From Eubacterium sp. UBA3782 (GTDB taxonomy: Bacteria; Bacillota; Clostridia; Lachnospirales; Lachnospiraceae): a stretch of DNA of 39,925 bases. How positions within the stretch are numbered: the first letter of the stretch is position 1; every line of letters begins with the position of its first letter. Below the pieces are notes generated by a model. The model worked only from the letters and a program-made list of their open reading frames with translations, searched no databases and was not told where the DNA came from. The position numbers were made by a program, and so were the translations under genes. Below, one piece after another: positions 33,125-39,925 of this stretch. The stretch is from assembly GCA_002368795.1 (NCBI GenBank), contig DFFG01000050.1, forward strand, positions 19,969 to 59,893, written 5' to 3'.

Positions 33125-33140
33125 ATACCTGTATAGGTAT
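33125..33140. promoter_or_regulatory. CsoR-type operator ATACCTGTATAGGTAT
   Basis: Inverted repeat with 6-base arms and a GTAT centre, between the CsoR gene and the NUDIX regulator gene. TACC...GGTA arms are typical of CsoR-family sites. It overlaps the presumed csoR promoter, implying autorepression. Confidence 0.6.
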
Positions 33141-33159
33141 ATTTTACTATAACAGTCTT

Positions 33160-33867
33160 TCAGAAAGATTGCAAGATATCCCTTTTTCTCCGGTAATATC
33201 TGCTTGGCCTGTGGGCATCACCTTCCGTATAGCGGCCGGTCTCTTCGATCATCCCGGCGATCTTTTTCCTGAAATTTGCCTTGTACAGCGGACGCTCCAG
33301 CAGGATCTCGTACACCCGCTGCAGTTCCGGCAGGGTAAATTCCTCCGGCACCAGATGGAAGGCAATGTCGGTATATTCGACCTTGTTCTTCAGTCTCCAG
33401 CAGGCATATTCCAGGATCCTGCGGTGGTCGAAGGCAATCGTCTCATCTGACGCCAGCAGGGAGCGCACCGGCACCAGAAGCGCCTCCTGCGTACGGCTTC
33501 CGGCATGGAACGCCAGAGCCTCACGCGAGGTGAGACTCATGTACGAGACGGACAGCACCCGCATCCGGGGGTCCCGGTCCACCTCGCCCCAGGAGTAGAG
33601 CTGCTCATAGTAGATCCCCGACAGGCCGGTCTCCTCCTGTATGCCCCGCTGCGCCGCTTCATCCAGCGTCTCATCGATGCGGACGAACACGCCGGGCAGT
33701 GCCAGACAGCCCTTGAAAGGAAACTCATCTCTGCGGACCATCAGAACCTTCAGCTCATCATCTTCAATCGTAAACGTAAGCAGGTCGACCGCCACGGAAA
33801 AACGGTCGAACTGCTCTGCGTCATATTCCTCCAGATATTTTTTCTCCTCAAGAGTTCTCTCACTCAT
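33160..33867 (-). CDS. NUDIX-winged-helix regulator (NrtR-like)
   Basis: A 235-residue protein with an N-terminal Nudix domain (about 20-150) and a C-terminal winged-helix region (about 165-225, FTLPELQRVYEILLERPLYKANFRKKI) as in NrtR regulators. The Nudix box at 60-82 is damaged: V60 replaces the first glycine and G75 replaces the first glutamate of REUxEE, while E78 and E79 remain. This suggests ligand sensing rather than efficient hydrolysis. NrtR proteins sense ADP-ribose or related nucleotides and repress target operons. It is the last gene of the operon starting at 36856, whose promoter carries repeated CTACTATC sites, its likely binding sites. Start ATG after GAGGATCGGCC. Confidence 0.87.
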   Translation of the reverse strand: MSERTLEEKKYLEEYDAEQFDRFSVAVDLLTFTIEDDELKVLMVRRDEFPFKGCLALPGVFVRIDETLDEAAQRGIQEETGLSGIYYEQLYSWGEVDRDPRMRVLSVSYMSLTSREALAFHAGSRTQEALLVPVRSLLASDETIAFDHRRILEYACWRLKNKVEYTDIAFHLVPEEFTLPELQRVYEILLERPLYKANFRKKIAGMIEETGRYTEGDAHRPSRYYRRKRDILQSF

Positions 33868-33918
33868 GGCCGATCCTCTGCTGCTGATCCTCTGCGTTCC
33901 TCATCCGCAGGTGCCATG

Positions 33919-35133
33919 CTATTCACACCTGCAGTACACGCTTTCCCGCGTCATCCCATCGGACAGATAGGCCCTTTCTTTCCGATCCAGAAGGGCTGCT
34001 TTCAGGCCTTCGGATCTGTCTGGTCCATCCCCTGGAGTCTCGTTGACATGGGTCAGGGCTATGGATGTGGTCCAGGTTTTTCCCGGCTGATCTGCAGCCG
34101 CCGTATGGAAATCTGCAGCGATCCTCTCCTTCAGTTTATCCGCATCCAGTATACCATACCGGAGCGTTCCCTGAAAAGGATTCGGCACATTCGTCAGGTC
34201 CTGCATATCCGGATTGATCTGTTCCTTTTTGCATTCGTTTTCCATCGGCCCCGCCCCATGCCGGGTCAGGTAGGTGCGGGTAACGTAGCAGACTTCGATG
34301 TCCATCCTGCCCGGACAGCTGCCTAGGATCCTGTCTGCTTCGTACAGGCCGGTCCGGCTGGGCGTGGTGTGCTGCAGATGCTCCTGTATCCCCATATCCA
34401 GCAGAAGGCCCTGTCCGTTTTCAAAGATGGTCTCATCATATCCGCCGATCACCTTGCAGTCGGCAGGCCGGACCGTACGCTGGAAGTACCGGAGATCCTC
34501 CATAAAATTCTCCTCGATCCCGGGGCTGTAAAACAGTGCCCGCCAGTCCTCCGGCATCTGTTCAAAGCCCTCCTCCCGCAGCCTTTCCGGAAAATACTCC
34601 TCCCGCAGGAAGGAAAGGAACCGATGGATCTCTTCCTCATTCTGCGAAAACAACGGCTCACCGCCAAAGCCCTTTCGGCATCGGAGCACGGTCTCCCAGA
34701 TCCCCAGCCCGCAGCTGCCATGCCGTGCTTTTCCCCGGAATTCCTCCAGCATCTGGTTTGCCATCATATCATATGGCGTGGTCATCCGGCAGGACGGATC
34801 GGCAAAAACCTTCGGCAGGCGGCACAGTGCCTGCAGCTGTTCTCTCTCCTCCCGGAAGATGACCGGATTGACGATAAAGGCATCGCTCATCCAGGTATCG
34901 GCCCCGGTCAGCGTACCGGAGCCGAAGTGCCGGAATATGTGGCGGATCCCCTCCGGGGTGACCACCGTATGGCCCCGCTGCGCTCCGCCGTTGGTGCAGA
35001 CCACCAGACAGGAGCGGCCGCCTTTTTTCGCTTCACCGGAGAAGTAGTCTGTCATGAGCCCCTTGCCCTCATCGCCGTAATTTGCGCCGATCACGACCTT
35101 AACGATCTGCTTTTTTCCATCCCATCTTCCCAT
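33919..35133 (-). CDS. Adenylosuccinate-synthetase-like protein, divergent
   Basis: A 404-residue homologue of PurA, shorter than housekeeping PurA (about 425-430). The GTP/IMP-site motif GDEGKG is intact at 20-25 with the catalytic-type D21, and the catalytic histidine can be placed at H55. However, the usual GGNNAGHT is GGAQRGHT, the C-terminal TGLALTKLD-type loop is TSIALTHVNE, and the usual GPFPTE is GPMENE. It may therefore ligate aspartate (or another amino acid) to a non-standard nucleotide. The context (VWA protein, NUDIX regulator, no purine genes) also argues against housekeeping AMP synthesis. The ATG at 35133 follows CAGGAGGGACGTC; 22 upstream codons of open frame are excluded. 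Confidence 0.82.
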   Translation of the reverse strand: MGRWDGKKQIVKVVIGANYGDEGKGLMTDYFSGEAKKGGRSCLVVCTNGGAQRGHTVVTPEGIRHIFRHFGSGTLTGADTWMSDAFIVNPVIFREEREQLQALCRLPKVFADPSCRMTTPYDMMANQMLEEFRGKARHGSCGLGIWETVLRCRKGFGGEPLFSQNEEEIHRFLSFLREEYFPERLREEGFEQMPEDWRALFYSPGIEENFMEDLRYFQRTVRPADCKVIGGYDETIFENGQGLLLDMGIQEHLQHTTPSRTGLYEADRILGSCPGRMDIEVCYVTRTYLTRHGAGPMENECKKEQINPDMQDLTNVPNPFQGTLRYGILDADKLKERIAADFHTAAADQPGKTWTTSIALTHVNETPGDGPDRSEGLKAALLDRKERAYLSDGMTRESVYCRCE

Positions 35134-35180
35134 GACGTCCCTCCTGTTTTTTAAAAACGCCTCAGCGTTCTTGCCGCGGC

Positions 35181-35275
35181 GCGCACGGTGCGTAAGCACC
35201 TCCCACCGTGCGCGTGCGCGTCTCCGCTGCCGCTCCGGTCGGCGCTAAGCGAACGTCCACTGGACGTTCAGCGCC
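35181..35275. repeat. Two strong palindromes between VWA and PurA-like genes
   Basis: GCGCACGGTG (35181-35190) pairs with CACCGTGCGC (35204-35213). Then GGCGCT and GAACGTCC (35241-35258) pair with GGACGTTC and AGCGCC (35262-35275) around an ACT loop. The first resembles the GC-rich repeats at 39440-39560. They may act as processing or attenuation signals inside the operon. Confidence 0.7.
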
Positions 35276-35285
35276 CGCCGGAATC

Positions 35286-36164
35286 TTACCAGGCGATCAG
35301 TTCCTGCACGTGTTCGACAAAGCCTTTTTTCTGTTCCGTATCTTTGCCGGCTTCCTTCCGGATGATCCTTGTAATCTCATCTGCGATCGTTTCTGTCGTG
35401 ACTTCCCTGTAATGGGCAGCGTCCAGATATTTCCGGAAGGACCTTTCGATCCTCGGATCCCTCCATGCCCGGTGATCGACCTGCAGATGGTAGACCTCAT
35501 ACTTCTCTGTCACCTCCTTATACAGGGGAGCCGTATCCACATCGGTCTGCAGTGTATCTCCGGTCAGTGCCGCAAGACCGGTCCTGAGGCCCCGGAGGGG
35601 AAGATAAGGATTGAGCGGCTCATCACCCATGGTGATCAGGATGCCCTTCTTTCCCCTCTTCCAGCAATCCAGCCGGGTATGGCGGGCAGCCATGTACCAG
35701 GCGGCTGTGTAGGATTCGTATGCATTTCCTCCTCCGCCAAATTCAAAGTAGATCCGCTCCAGCTGATCAGCGATCCGGATGTCCGCCTCGAACTGAGAGA
35801 TCTGGATCGGAGAATCATCACACTCCAGATCCCCGATGCCCATGATCATAAATTCCACATCCGGCAGCTTGTCATAAAGATCCGTCATGATTACATTCAG
35901 CTGCTTTGCCACCTCGACCGCTGCCTGTCCCATGCTCCCGGTCACATCGAGCGCCAGGATCACCGGAACCGTTTCCGGATGATCGACGGAATCGCAGCAC
36001 TCGCGGATCACGTTTTTCGGATCCAGCATGGGGTCGATCCGTCTCGCCCGGAAGATCTCCTGATTGGTGTGGCTGCCGGCGACCCTGCCGTCCGCATCCA
36101 CCTTTCTGCCTCTTGCCTTGTTGTATTTTACAAATGCTGCTCTGTCCCAATTTCCGTATCCCAT
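35286..36164 (-). CDS. VWA-domain protein
   Basis: A 292-residue cytoplasmic protein: no signal peptide or membrane segment. Residues about 66-250 form a von Willebrand factor A domain with the metal-ion-dependent adhesion motif DVTGSMG (D73, T75, S77), a DxTxS variant of the standard DxSxS. An N-terminal 60 residues (MGYGNWDRAAFVKYNKARG onward) precede it. Cytoplasmic VWA proteins usually assemble with enzyme or AAA+ partners through the bound Mg2+. No AAA+ gene is adjacent, so the partner may be the PurA-like protein or the 207-residue protein encoded on either side. Start ATG after AGGAGGTACACC. Confidence 0.85.
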   Translation of the reverse strand: MGYGNWDRAAFVKYNKARGRKVDADGRVAGSHTNQEIFRARRIDPMLDPKNVIRECCDSVDHPETVPVILALDVTGSMGQAAVEVAKQLNVIMTDLYDKLPDVEFMIMGIGDLECDDSPIQISQFEADIRIADQLERIYFEFGGGGNAYESYTAAWYMAARHTRLDCWKRGKKGILITMGDEPLNPYLPLRGLRTGLAALTGDTLQTDVDTAPLYKEVTEKYEVYHLQVDHRAWRDPRIERSFRKYLDAAHYREVTTETIADEITRIIRKEAGKDTEQKKGFVEHVQELIAW

Positions 36165-36232
36165 GGTGTACCTCCTGATTATTATTTCTCTCCGCCGCTA
36201 TCTGTCTCTGAAGGTCTCCGGACCCGGCCGGC

Positions 36233-36856
36233 TTACTCCTCCTCGCCGCCTTCCGGATCCTCCATATCGTCCCCAAAGCTGAAGAGATCTGCGAACACAT
36301 CCTCTTCCTTTCCTCCAAGCATCAGCATGGCCATCATCGCCGGGGCGGTTCCGCTGCCCATAAAGCCAGATGGCTGGACCCCTTTGCCGGAGACTTCAGA
36401 AGGCTGCTGCCCTCCTTTGAAGATCTCGCTGAGCATCAGGTACTTGAGGATGCGGCTTCCGCCCTTCTTTCCACTGCCGTCCATCCGGCCGAACATGGAA
36501 ACGATCTTCCCATAAAAGTAGGTGCTGCCCATAAATACATGCCGCTCCGGAACGATCTGCTCAATGGTAGAATCCTCATAATTGATTGCTGTGATCCGTT
36601 CCTTCTCTGCACTGACGACACATTTCGGTCTGCCGGATGCCAGGATTATGTCTCCTGGCTTTACTTTGCTTGTCGGGATCAGGAAGAAAAATTCCTCTCC
36701 GATGTTAAACACGAAATTATCGCAGTTTGTCAGCCTGCCGGTCTTCACGGAATAGCTCTTGTATCCCCCGGAGGTCTTGACTGCAATACTTCCGTCCGGC
36801 GACAGCCGGCACATACCCGGTGCGACCTTTCCAAACATACCCTGAAACAGTTCCAT
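36233..36856 (-). CDS. Conserved-looking 207-residue protein of unknown function
   Basis: I cannot assign a function. The first 125 residues are well ordered and beta-rich, with short motifs such as LFQGMFGKVAPGMCRLS, TGRLTNCDNFVFNIGEEFFF and PGDIILASGRPKCVV. The last 70 are rich in glycine, methionine and, at the end, acidic residues, suggesting a flexible tail. There is no signal peptide or transmembrane helix. It is the first gene of an operon with the VWA protein (68-base gap), the PurA-like protein and the NUDIX regulator. Ribosome site AAGGAGGGCGAGC precedes the ATG. A near-consensus promoter with CTACTATC repeats lies upstream. Confidence 0.75.
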   Translation of the reverse strand: MELFQGMFGKVAPGMCRLSPDGSIAVKTSGGYKSYSVKTGRLTNCDNFVFNIGEEFFFLIPTSKVKPGDIILASGRPKCVVSAEKERITAINYEDSTIEQIVPERHVFMGSTYFYGKIVSMFGRMDGSGKKGGSRILKYLMLSEIFKGGQQPSEVSGKGVQPSGFMGSGTAPAMMAMLMLGGKEEDVFADLFSFGDDMEDPEGGEEE

Positions 36857-36881
36857 TGCTCGCCCTCCTTAGTTTTATTTT

Positions 36882-36970
36882 GCTACTATCTGATTTCTGA
36901 TAAAGCGGCTTGTCCTGCCGCCGTTCATTGATAGTAGTTATTAGCTACTATCTGATTTTATAATAGTAGC
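36882..36970. promoter_or_regulatory. CTACTATC operator cluster
   Basis: Four copies of GCTACTATC or its complement: 36882-36890, 36930-36937 (GATAGTAG), 36944-36952 and 36963-36970 (ATAGTAGC). Copies 2 and 3 form an inverted repeat with a 7-base spacer; copies 3 and 4 another with an 11-base spacer around the -10 box. This looks like a cooperative repressor site, probably for the NUDIX-type regulator encoded at the end of the operon. Confidence 0.7.
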
Positions 36971-36988
36971 AGATTGTTACTTTGTCAA
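36960..36988 (-). promoter_or_regulatory. Promoter of the 207aa-VWA-PurA-NUDIX operon
   Basis: On the minus strand TTGACA (36988-36983), a 17-base spacer and TATTAT (36965-36960). The -10 box is embedded in the operator repeats, so binding there should block initiation. Confidence 0.75.
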
Positions 36989-37105
36989 GGCCTTTCGAAA
37001 AAAAATCTGAAATCAAACAAAAATCGTGCACTGCCTTCCCTCGGAAACAGCCCTGCATAAAAACAGAGCAGATAAATTCCCGTGAAATGCATGTGCACGA
37101 TGTGA

Positions 37106-37121
37106 TGCCGGCTTGCCGGCA
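37106..37121. terminator. Hairpin downstream of apbE
   Basis: TGCCGGC (37106-37112) and GCCGGCA (37115-37121) form a tight stem just beyond the apbE stop on the minus strand. No T tract follows, so confidence as a terminator is low. Confidence 0.4.
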
Positions 37122-37138
37122 CTGTGTGATCTTCCTTC

Positions 37139-38398
37139 TTATATATGGATCATTTTTATTTCATGTTCAGATGTAAAGCAGTCGGCAAGGCCTTCGCTGA
37201 CGTACAAAGTCCCGTCTTCTGTCTCAAGGATCATGTCAAATTCCTGGCTGTGCGCTTTCCAGAGAGTTTCGGCACGCTCTCTTCCCATGACAAACAGGGC
37301 AGTGGACAGGCCGTCTGCCAGTGTTCCGTCCGGAGATACGATCGTGACAGATTTCAGACCGCTTTCTGCCGGATAGCCGTCCGCAGGATCCAGTATGTGA
37401 TGATACCGGACACCATCTTCTTCAAAATAGCGCTCATAGCCGCCGGATGTGACGACCGCCTTGTCATGCAGGGTGACGATACCCAGATAGTTCTCTGTGC
37501 CGTCCGGATCCTGTATGCCGACCCGCCAGTCGCTGCCGTCCGGCTTGCTCCGGTAGGTCTGCACGTTTCCTCCCAGGGATACCAGGCCTGCATCGACGCC
37601 ATGCTCGGCAAAGATCTCCATCAGTCGTGCGGATGTATACCCCTTGGCAATGCCGCCCAGGTCGATCATCGTGCCGCTCTCCAGGCAGACGGCAACCGAC
37701 GCCTCGCCATCTGCCGGACCGATACTGACCTTTTCATCTCCAAGGAACGGCAGTATGGCATGGATCAGCTCCGGATCCGGCACGGAAAAATCTCCGGTCG
37801 TAAATCCCCAGATACTCATCAGCGGAAAAACCGTCATATCGAAGCTGTGCTCTGTCATCGTACCGATCTGCACCGCTCTGCGCAGCAGATCTGCCGTCAT
37901 CGCTGAGACTTCTGCCCTGCCCTCTTTGTTCAGCACGGCGATCTCGCTGTCCGCCCGGCCAACCGAAAGCAGACGGTCGATCCGCCCGATCTCCTCACCA
38001 GCCGCACGCACGGCCTCTGCACAGTTTTCGCCATAGGCCCGGATCTCCATCTCCGTGTCCATGGCAAAGACACGCATGGATGCCTGCTTTACGCCGTCCT
38101 CCTCTTCCTCCCGTACTTCGGAAAGCACCGGGTCCGCTGACGCAGACGCCAGGATCTCGACCTCTTCTCCGGAGGGAAGCGTGATGACACCGGCTGTAAG
38201 CAGCTCCGCATCTGTTTTGCCGCCCGCGCCTTTGGCATTGTTTGCTCCCGAAGAGCCAGGCAAGGCTAGACTTCCGCAGCCAGACAGCACCAGGGCAAGG
38301 CTAAGGACGCAGCAAAGAACAAAAACAGCGCTCTTCCATACACGCCTGGTGCCGGAAAACGCTGTTCTTTCCTTTTTCTTTGAATCGATGCCGCTCAT
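37139..38398 (-). CDS. apbE: FAD:protein FMN transferase (ApbE), lipoprotein
   Basis: A 419-residue exported lipoprotein. A basic N-terminus and hydrophobic helix end in the lipobox LVLSGC, near residues 38-43. Family motifs follow: MDTEMEIRAYG, FPLMSIWGF, DLGGIAKGY, SLGGNVQTY and HHILDPADGYPA. ApbE transfers FMN from FAD to a threonine of target proteins outside the membrane. It lies 62 bases after the Gx transporter gene, behind a NusG-II gene. Two starts are close: ATG 38404 abuts AAGGAG, while ATG 38398 lies six bases beyond it, so I prefer 38398. No FMN-binding target protein is visible in the window. Confidence 0.92.
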   Translation of the reverse strand: MSGIDSKKKERTAFSGTRRVWKSAVFVLCCVLSLALVLSGCGSLALPGSSGANNAKGAGGKTDAELLTAGVITLPSGEEVEILASASADPVLSEVREEEEDGVKQASMRVFAMDTEMEIRAYGENCAEAVRAAGEEIGRIDRLLSVGRADSEIAVLNKEGRAEVSAMTADLLRRAVQIGTMTEHSFDMTVFPLMSIWGFTTGDFSVPDPELIHAILPFLGDEKVSIGPADGEASVAVCLESGTMIDLGGIAKGYTSARLMEIFAEHGVDAGLVSLGGNVQTYRSKPDGSDWRVGIQDPDGTENYLGIVTLHDKAVVTSGGYERYFEEDGVRYHHILDPADGYPAESGLKSVTIVSPDGTLADGLSTALFVMGRERAETLWKAHSQEFDMILETEDGTLYVSEGLADCFTSEHEIKMIHI

Positions 38399-38460
38399 TG
38401 CCATCTCCTTGTCACCTCGCTTCTGCTGCACATCCCATATATCCGCCGAAACTCTTGTCT

Positions 38461-38970
38461 TCAGGTATCTTCCGCAAAGATCCCGGCCTTCTGCAGACGC
38501 ACGGCGACCTCTCCGCCCAGGATACCGATCACGGCGCCGGCTGCTACACCTGACACGCACAGAACAGGCAGATAGTACATCACTTTGCCTGTTTCCAGCA
38601 CAAAGACGGCGACCAGGATCTGACCGGCATTGTGCGCAACACCTCCGGCTGCGCTCATACCGACCGGCCCAAAATGGCCGCTCTTCCACAAAAGGAGCAT
38701 CACCAGAAAGCTTGCCGCACCCCCTGCCAGGGCGTACAGCATGCTGAAGGTGTTTCCGAAAGTAAAACCGACCAGAACGATCCGGACAAAATTGATCAGC
38801 AGAGCCTCACGCCATCCCAGGCCGATCAGAGCCGTCAGAACGACCAGGTTAGTGAGACCCAGCTTCATCCCAGGCACAGCCGAAAAGGCCGGCAGCAGGG
38901 ACTCCACATAACTGAGGATCATCGCAAGCGCAACCAAAAGCCCGGTCAGCGCGATCCGTTTTGTCTTCAT
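38461..38970 (-). CDS. Gx transporter family membrane protein
   Basis: A 169-residue protein with five to six hydrophobic segments, of the family historically annotated as heptaprenyl diphosphate synthase component I and now as Gx transporter. The N-terminal LLVALAMILSYVESLLP and GMKLGLTNLVVLTAL, and the AGGVAHNAGQI segment, are characteristic and recall ECF transporter S-components. It is placed between NusG-II and ApbE genes, the arrangement seen in flavin-based extracellular electron transfer loci. Start ATG after GGAGGAGAGCAGGA. Confidence 0.88.
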   Translation of the reverse strand: MKTKRIALTGLLVALAMILSYVESLLPAFSAVPGMKLGLTNLVVLTALIGLGWREALLINFVRIVLVGFTFGNTFSMLYALAGGAASFLVMLLLWKSGHFGPVGMSAAGGVAHNAGQILVAVFVLETGKVMYYLPVLCVSGVAAGAVIGILGGEVAVRLQKAGIFAEDT

Positions 38971-39020
38971 TCCTGCTCTCCTCCTTTCCTGCTATGATAT
39001 TTGGTGAATGCCTGCCGTAG

Positions 39021-39422
39021 TTACTTCGCCACGATATCGATCACTTCATCATCCGATCCGGAGACGGTCTCTGCCTCTCCTCCTTCGATGGCGATCACCA
39101 CGCGGTGGGGCAGGCAAACTATCGTCTGCCCATCGTACCGGATACGTCCCATGCCAACGCAGAGCTTGTCCGGACAATCTGCATCGGTCAGGTAGGCTGT
39201 GCCGTCCTTGATCACCAGCTCATTCACCCCGTTTCCGGCGTGGATCGTGTAGGTCCTGTCCTGTCCCAGGGAAAAGGAGGCCGTCTGTTCGCCGCCCACA
39301 TAGACGACGACCTGTCCGCCCTCCTTCTTCATCAGCCAGACCAAAAGGAGACAGCACAGAGCCGCCGCAAGAAGCAGGCCGATCAGGTACAGATCATTCT
39401 TTTTTATATGAAACCTCTCCAT
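39021..39422 (-). CDS. NusG domain II-containing membrane-anchored protein
   Basis: A 133-residue protein with one transmembrane helix (about 10-30, LYLIGLLLAAALCCLLLVWL) followed by an external NusG-II-type beta domain. The conserved DCPDKLCVGMG and IVCLPHRVVI stretches identify the family. It is often encoded next to Gx transporters and ApbE and is thought to serve in exported flavin redox systems; its exact action is unknown. The open frame extends far upstream through GC-rich repeats, but GGAGGATTGGT before the ATG at 39422 fixes the start. Confidence 0.87.
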   Translation of the reverse strand: MERFHIKKNDLYLIGLLLAAALCCLLLVWLMKKEGGQVVVYVGGEQTASFSLGQDRTYTIHAGNGVNELVIKDGTAYLTDADCPDKLCVGMGRIRYDGQTIVCLPHRVVIAIEGGEAETVSGSDDEVIDIVAK

Positions 39423-39429
39423 ACCAATC

Positions 39430-39560
39430 CTCCATTTCGCGCGCGGTGCGTGTGGCGCTTGCGCCTCGCGGTGCGCGTGCGACTCCTCTCGCGCAATCTC
39501 GTGCGCGAGTAACGCGCGCGGCTCCTTATCTCGTGCACAAATAATGCGCGCGGCTCCTTG
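39430..39560. repeat. GC-rich repeats upstream of the NusG-II gene
   Basis: 39497-39528 and 39529-39560 are a 32-bp tandem pair, both starting TCTCGTGC and ending GCGCGCGGCTCCTT plus one base. To the left, 39438-39490 holds alternating GCGC-rich inverted repeats that resemble 35175-35225. Confidence 0.75.
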
Positions 39561-39585
39561 TGTGGCGCCTGCCCTTTCTTCATCG

Positions 39586-39623
39586 AAAAAAGAGGCTGCC
39601 TCTCCTTCCGGAAAGACAGCCTC
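39586..39623 (-). terminator. Terminator of pckA
   Basis: GAGGCTG (39592-39598) and CAGCCTC (39617-39623) form the stem. On the minus strand it is followed by six T (39591-39586), 45 bases beyond the pckA stop. Confidence 0.8.
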
Positions 39624-39667
39624 CGCACATTCATCGGGTCGAAGCGCTCTGGCGCTTCTTTTGCTTT

Positions 39668-39925
39668 TTACAGCTGCGGACCAGCCGGAACAAGTGCCTT
39701 TCCGGCCTCGTTGCCCTCGTATTTCACAAAGTTCTTGATAAATCTCTGTGCCAGATCCTTTGCCTTTGCATCCCACTCGGAAACGTCTGCATAGGTATCG
39801 CGAGGATCAAGGATTCCTGTATCCACGCCGTTGAGAACGGTCGGAACCTCCAGGTTGAAGTACGGGATCTTCTTGGTCGGAACACCCTTGATGTCTCCGT
39901 TCAGGATGGCATCGATGATACCGCG
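39668..39925 (-). CDS. pckA: Phosphoenolpyruvate carboxykinase (ATP), C-terminal part
   Basis: The last 85 codons of a gene cut by the window edge. The translation contains TVLNGVDTGILDPRDTY, WDAKAKDLAQRFIKNF and the ending ALVPAGPQL, which are characteristic of the C-terminus of ATP-dependent PckA. The enzyme interconverts oxaloacetate and PEP, and in anaerobes often works in the CO2-fixing direction with ATP gain. It is too short to stand out as an open frame by length. Confidence 0.9.
   Translation of the reverse strand, partial: RGIIDAILNGDIKGVPTKKIPYFNLEVPTVLNGVDTGILDPRDTYADVSEWDAKAKDLAQRFIKNFVKYEGNEAGKALVPAGPQL

Noticed and set aside
33919..35133. Phage-type PurZ (2-aminoadenine genome synthesis)
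   Set aside because: The GDEGKG aspartate is retained and no phage polymerase or dNTP-hydrolase genes are nearby.

Overview
The window reads as a chromosomal segment of an anaerobic, moderately GC-rich Firmicute, most likely a gut Clostridia/Lachnospiraceae-type bacterium. This is inferred from strong AGGAGG ribosome sites, a glycine riboswitch in front of an AgcS symporter, a Gx transporter/NusG-II/ApbE cassette, ATP-type PckA, and fermentative ureide degradation without oxidases. No rRNA, tRNA, phage genes, transposase or CRISPR array was seen.

Layout. 1-6962: riboswitch-controlled alanine/glycine:Na+ symporter, a convergent dicarboxylate/amino-acid symporter, a Cache-HAMP-SpoIIE phosphatase and a YczE-like membrane protein. 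An unusual palindromic repeat region lies at 2049-2373. 7032-28917: a large allantoin (purine ureide) catabolic region. Minus-strand genes from 16493 down to 7032 are allE, allD, a fused FdrA-YlbE (oxamate carbamoyltransferase-type) protein, carbamate kinase, an LctP-type permease, an XRE-GntR fusion regulator and a nitroreductase. A second minus-strand group (23638-ish promoter down to 18097) carries a symporter, allC, allB and an NCS1 permease. Plus-strand genes are an alpha/beta-hydrolase with a cysteine tail, the DUF2877 subunit and a second allB-NCS1 permease pair. 29245-32458: a D-2-hydroxyacid dehydrogenase and a membrane-anchored type-B carboxylesterase. 32515-36988: an aminotransferase remnant, a CsoR-type metal regulator, and a four-gene operon (hypothetical protein, VWA protein, PurA-like protein, NUDIX-type regulator) with its own multi-site operator. 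37139-39925: ApbE, Gx transporter and NusG-II protein (an extracellular-electron-transfer-like flavinylation cassette), and the C-terminus of pckA.

How the genes work together. Allantoin enters by NCS1 permeases; AllB opens it to allantoate, AllC gives ureidoglycine, AllE ureidoglycolate, AllD oxalurate. FdrA-YlbE plus DUF2877 would split oxalurate to oxamate and carbamoyl phosphate, and carbamate kinase makes ATP from the latter. This is an anaerobic energy- and nitrogen-yielding route. A shared octamer (GGTTGACC/GGTCAACC) just downstream of the -10 boxes of several promoters suggests one local regulon, with the XRE-GntR fusion as the obvious candidate regulator.

The best candidate for an undescribed system is the operon at 33160-36856. 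Its leading promoter (TTGACA-N17-TATTAT) is surrounded by CTACTATC repeats and its last gene is a NUDIX-winged-helix regulator with a damaged Nudix box. It would couple a non-housekeeping adenylosuccinate-synthetase-like enzyme to a VWA protein and a conserved-looking protein of unknown function.
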